A stretch of DNA of 63,784 bases, taken from the NCBI GenBank assembly GCA_003162055.1, contig PMNA01000026.1:98027-161810 (forward strand). The letters run 5' to 3'. Below the pieces are notes generated by a model. The model saw only the letters and a program-made list of their open reading frames with translations, searched no databases and was not told the DNA's origin. The DNA comes from Actinomycetota bacterium. Lineage in GTDB: Bacteria > Actinomycetota > Thermoleophilia > Gaiellales > Gaiellaceae. The position numbers were made by a program, and so were the translations under genes. Shown here in pieces: positions 63,508 through 63,784 of this stretch (the stretch's first letter is position 1; each line of letters opens with the position of its first letter).

Positions 63508-63784
63508 GAGATCTTGGCCCGTGAGTCGAGCGTGGCGGGATCGAGGTTGTAGAGACCGTCGTAAAGGGCGGCGTGGAAGGTACCGGGCCCGTTCGCGCCG
63601 ACCGCGGCGTCCTCGGCCGCTACGCCGTAGGCGGCCAGCGCTTCGGTGGCGGCCTCGAGCGGCTGCTCCGGCTTCGCCGCCAGGAAGCAGGCCGTGATCG
63701 CCGTGGACATACAGCCGGTGCCCGTGACCACACCGAGCAGCTCATGCCCGTTGGCCACCCTGAATCCGTGCTCGCCGTCGGAGA
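63504..63784 (-). CDS. thiM: Hydroxyethylthiazole kinase (partial, cut by window end)
   Basis: Only the C-terminal 93 codons lie in the window; the 5' end is beyond 63784. The frame stays open to the edge (SDGEHGFRVANGHELL) and then shows the ThiM signature VVTGTGCMSTAITACFL and ANGPGTFHAALYDGLYNL. Phosphorylates the salvaged thiazole. With thiE and thiL it forms a thiamine salvage/assembly run. Confidence 0.88.
   Translation of the reverse strand, partial: SDGEHGFRVANGHELLGVVTGTGCMSTAITACFLAAKPEQPLEAATEALAAYGVAAEDAAVGANGPGTFHAALYDGLYNLDPATLDSRAKIS

Overview
The window (about two-thirds G+C by eye) reads as a chromosomal segment of a high-GC Gram-positive bacterium. I infer an actinomycete of the Thermoleophilia/Solirubrobacter kind, because a futalosine menaquinone cluster, an HrcA-type groESL, many GTG/TTG starts and very frequent leaderless-looking promoters occur together. 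That placement is inference; no rRNA is present. I see no phage, insertion sequence or CRISPR array.

Layout. 0.1-8.4 kb: envelope polysaccharide genes (ATP-grasp, flippase, O-antigen-ligase-like protein), a single-domain response regulator, a 32-codon membrane peptide, a ComA-type phosphosulfolactate synthase and a broken MMPL transporter. 8.5-15.6 kb: methyltransferase, two response regulators, LysR, then initiating sugar transferase, asparagine synthase and DUF354, and an ASCH protein. 15.7-18.7 kb: groES-groEL behind a promoter with a CIRCE operator, a strong terminator, and tRNA-Arg with anticodon GCG. 18.7-28 kb: OCD-like oxidoreductase, XRE regulator, DAG-kinase-like protein, then a long tightly packed unit (membrane protein, phosphodiesterase, acylphosphatase, PRC-barrel, GtrA, two GT-C-type membrane proteins). 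28-33.5 kb: YmdB/LytM pair, AI-2E permease, ABC-2 exporter set.

33.5-40.4 kb: menaquinone biosynthesis by the futalosine route: UbiD, UbiX, UbiE/MenG, polyprenyl diphosphate synthase, MqnE, MqnA, MqnC, mostly overlapping by four bases. 40.5-49.4 kb: VOC protein, DedA, a PglE/PglF-like aminotransferase-dehydratase pair, a UvrD2-like helicase, and an ABC ATPase-rmlD-rmlC-rmlA run. 49.6-55.9 kb: hsp20-lon, a YtxH-like protein, a secreted M23 peptidase, and a Fur/Zur regulator divergent from a ZIP metal transporter with a Fur-family box between them. 55.9-63.8 kb: a TauE/SafE permease encoded as two half-genes, trehalose phosphatase, PLP decarboxylase, PolX, a secreted protein, dolichol-phosphate-mannose-type synthase and a thiM-thiE-thiL run cut by the window end.

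Three cross-cutting signals stand out. First, at least 18 genes have a TAnnnT-like -10 box ending only 6-9 bases before the start codon, with no room for a ribosome binding site. Second, a palindromic intergenic repeat occurs in three copies. Third, several operons use unusual start sites, including two probable CTG starts.
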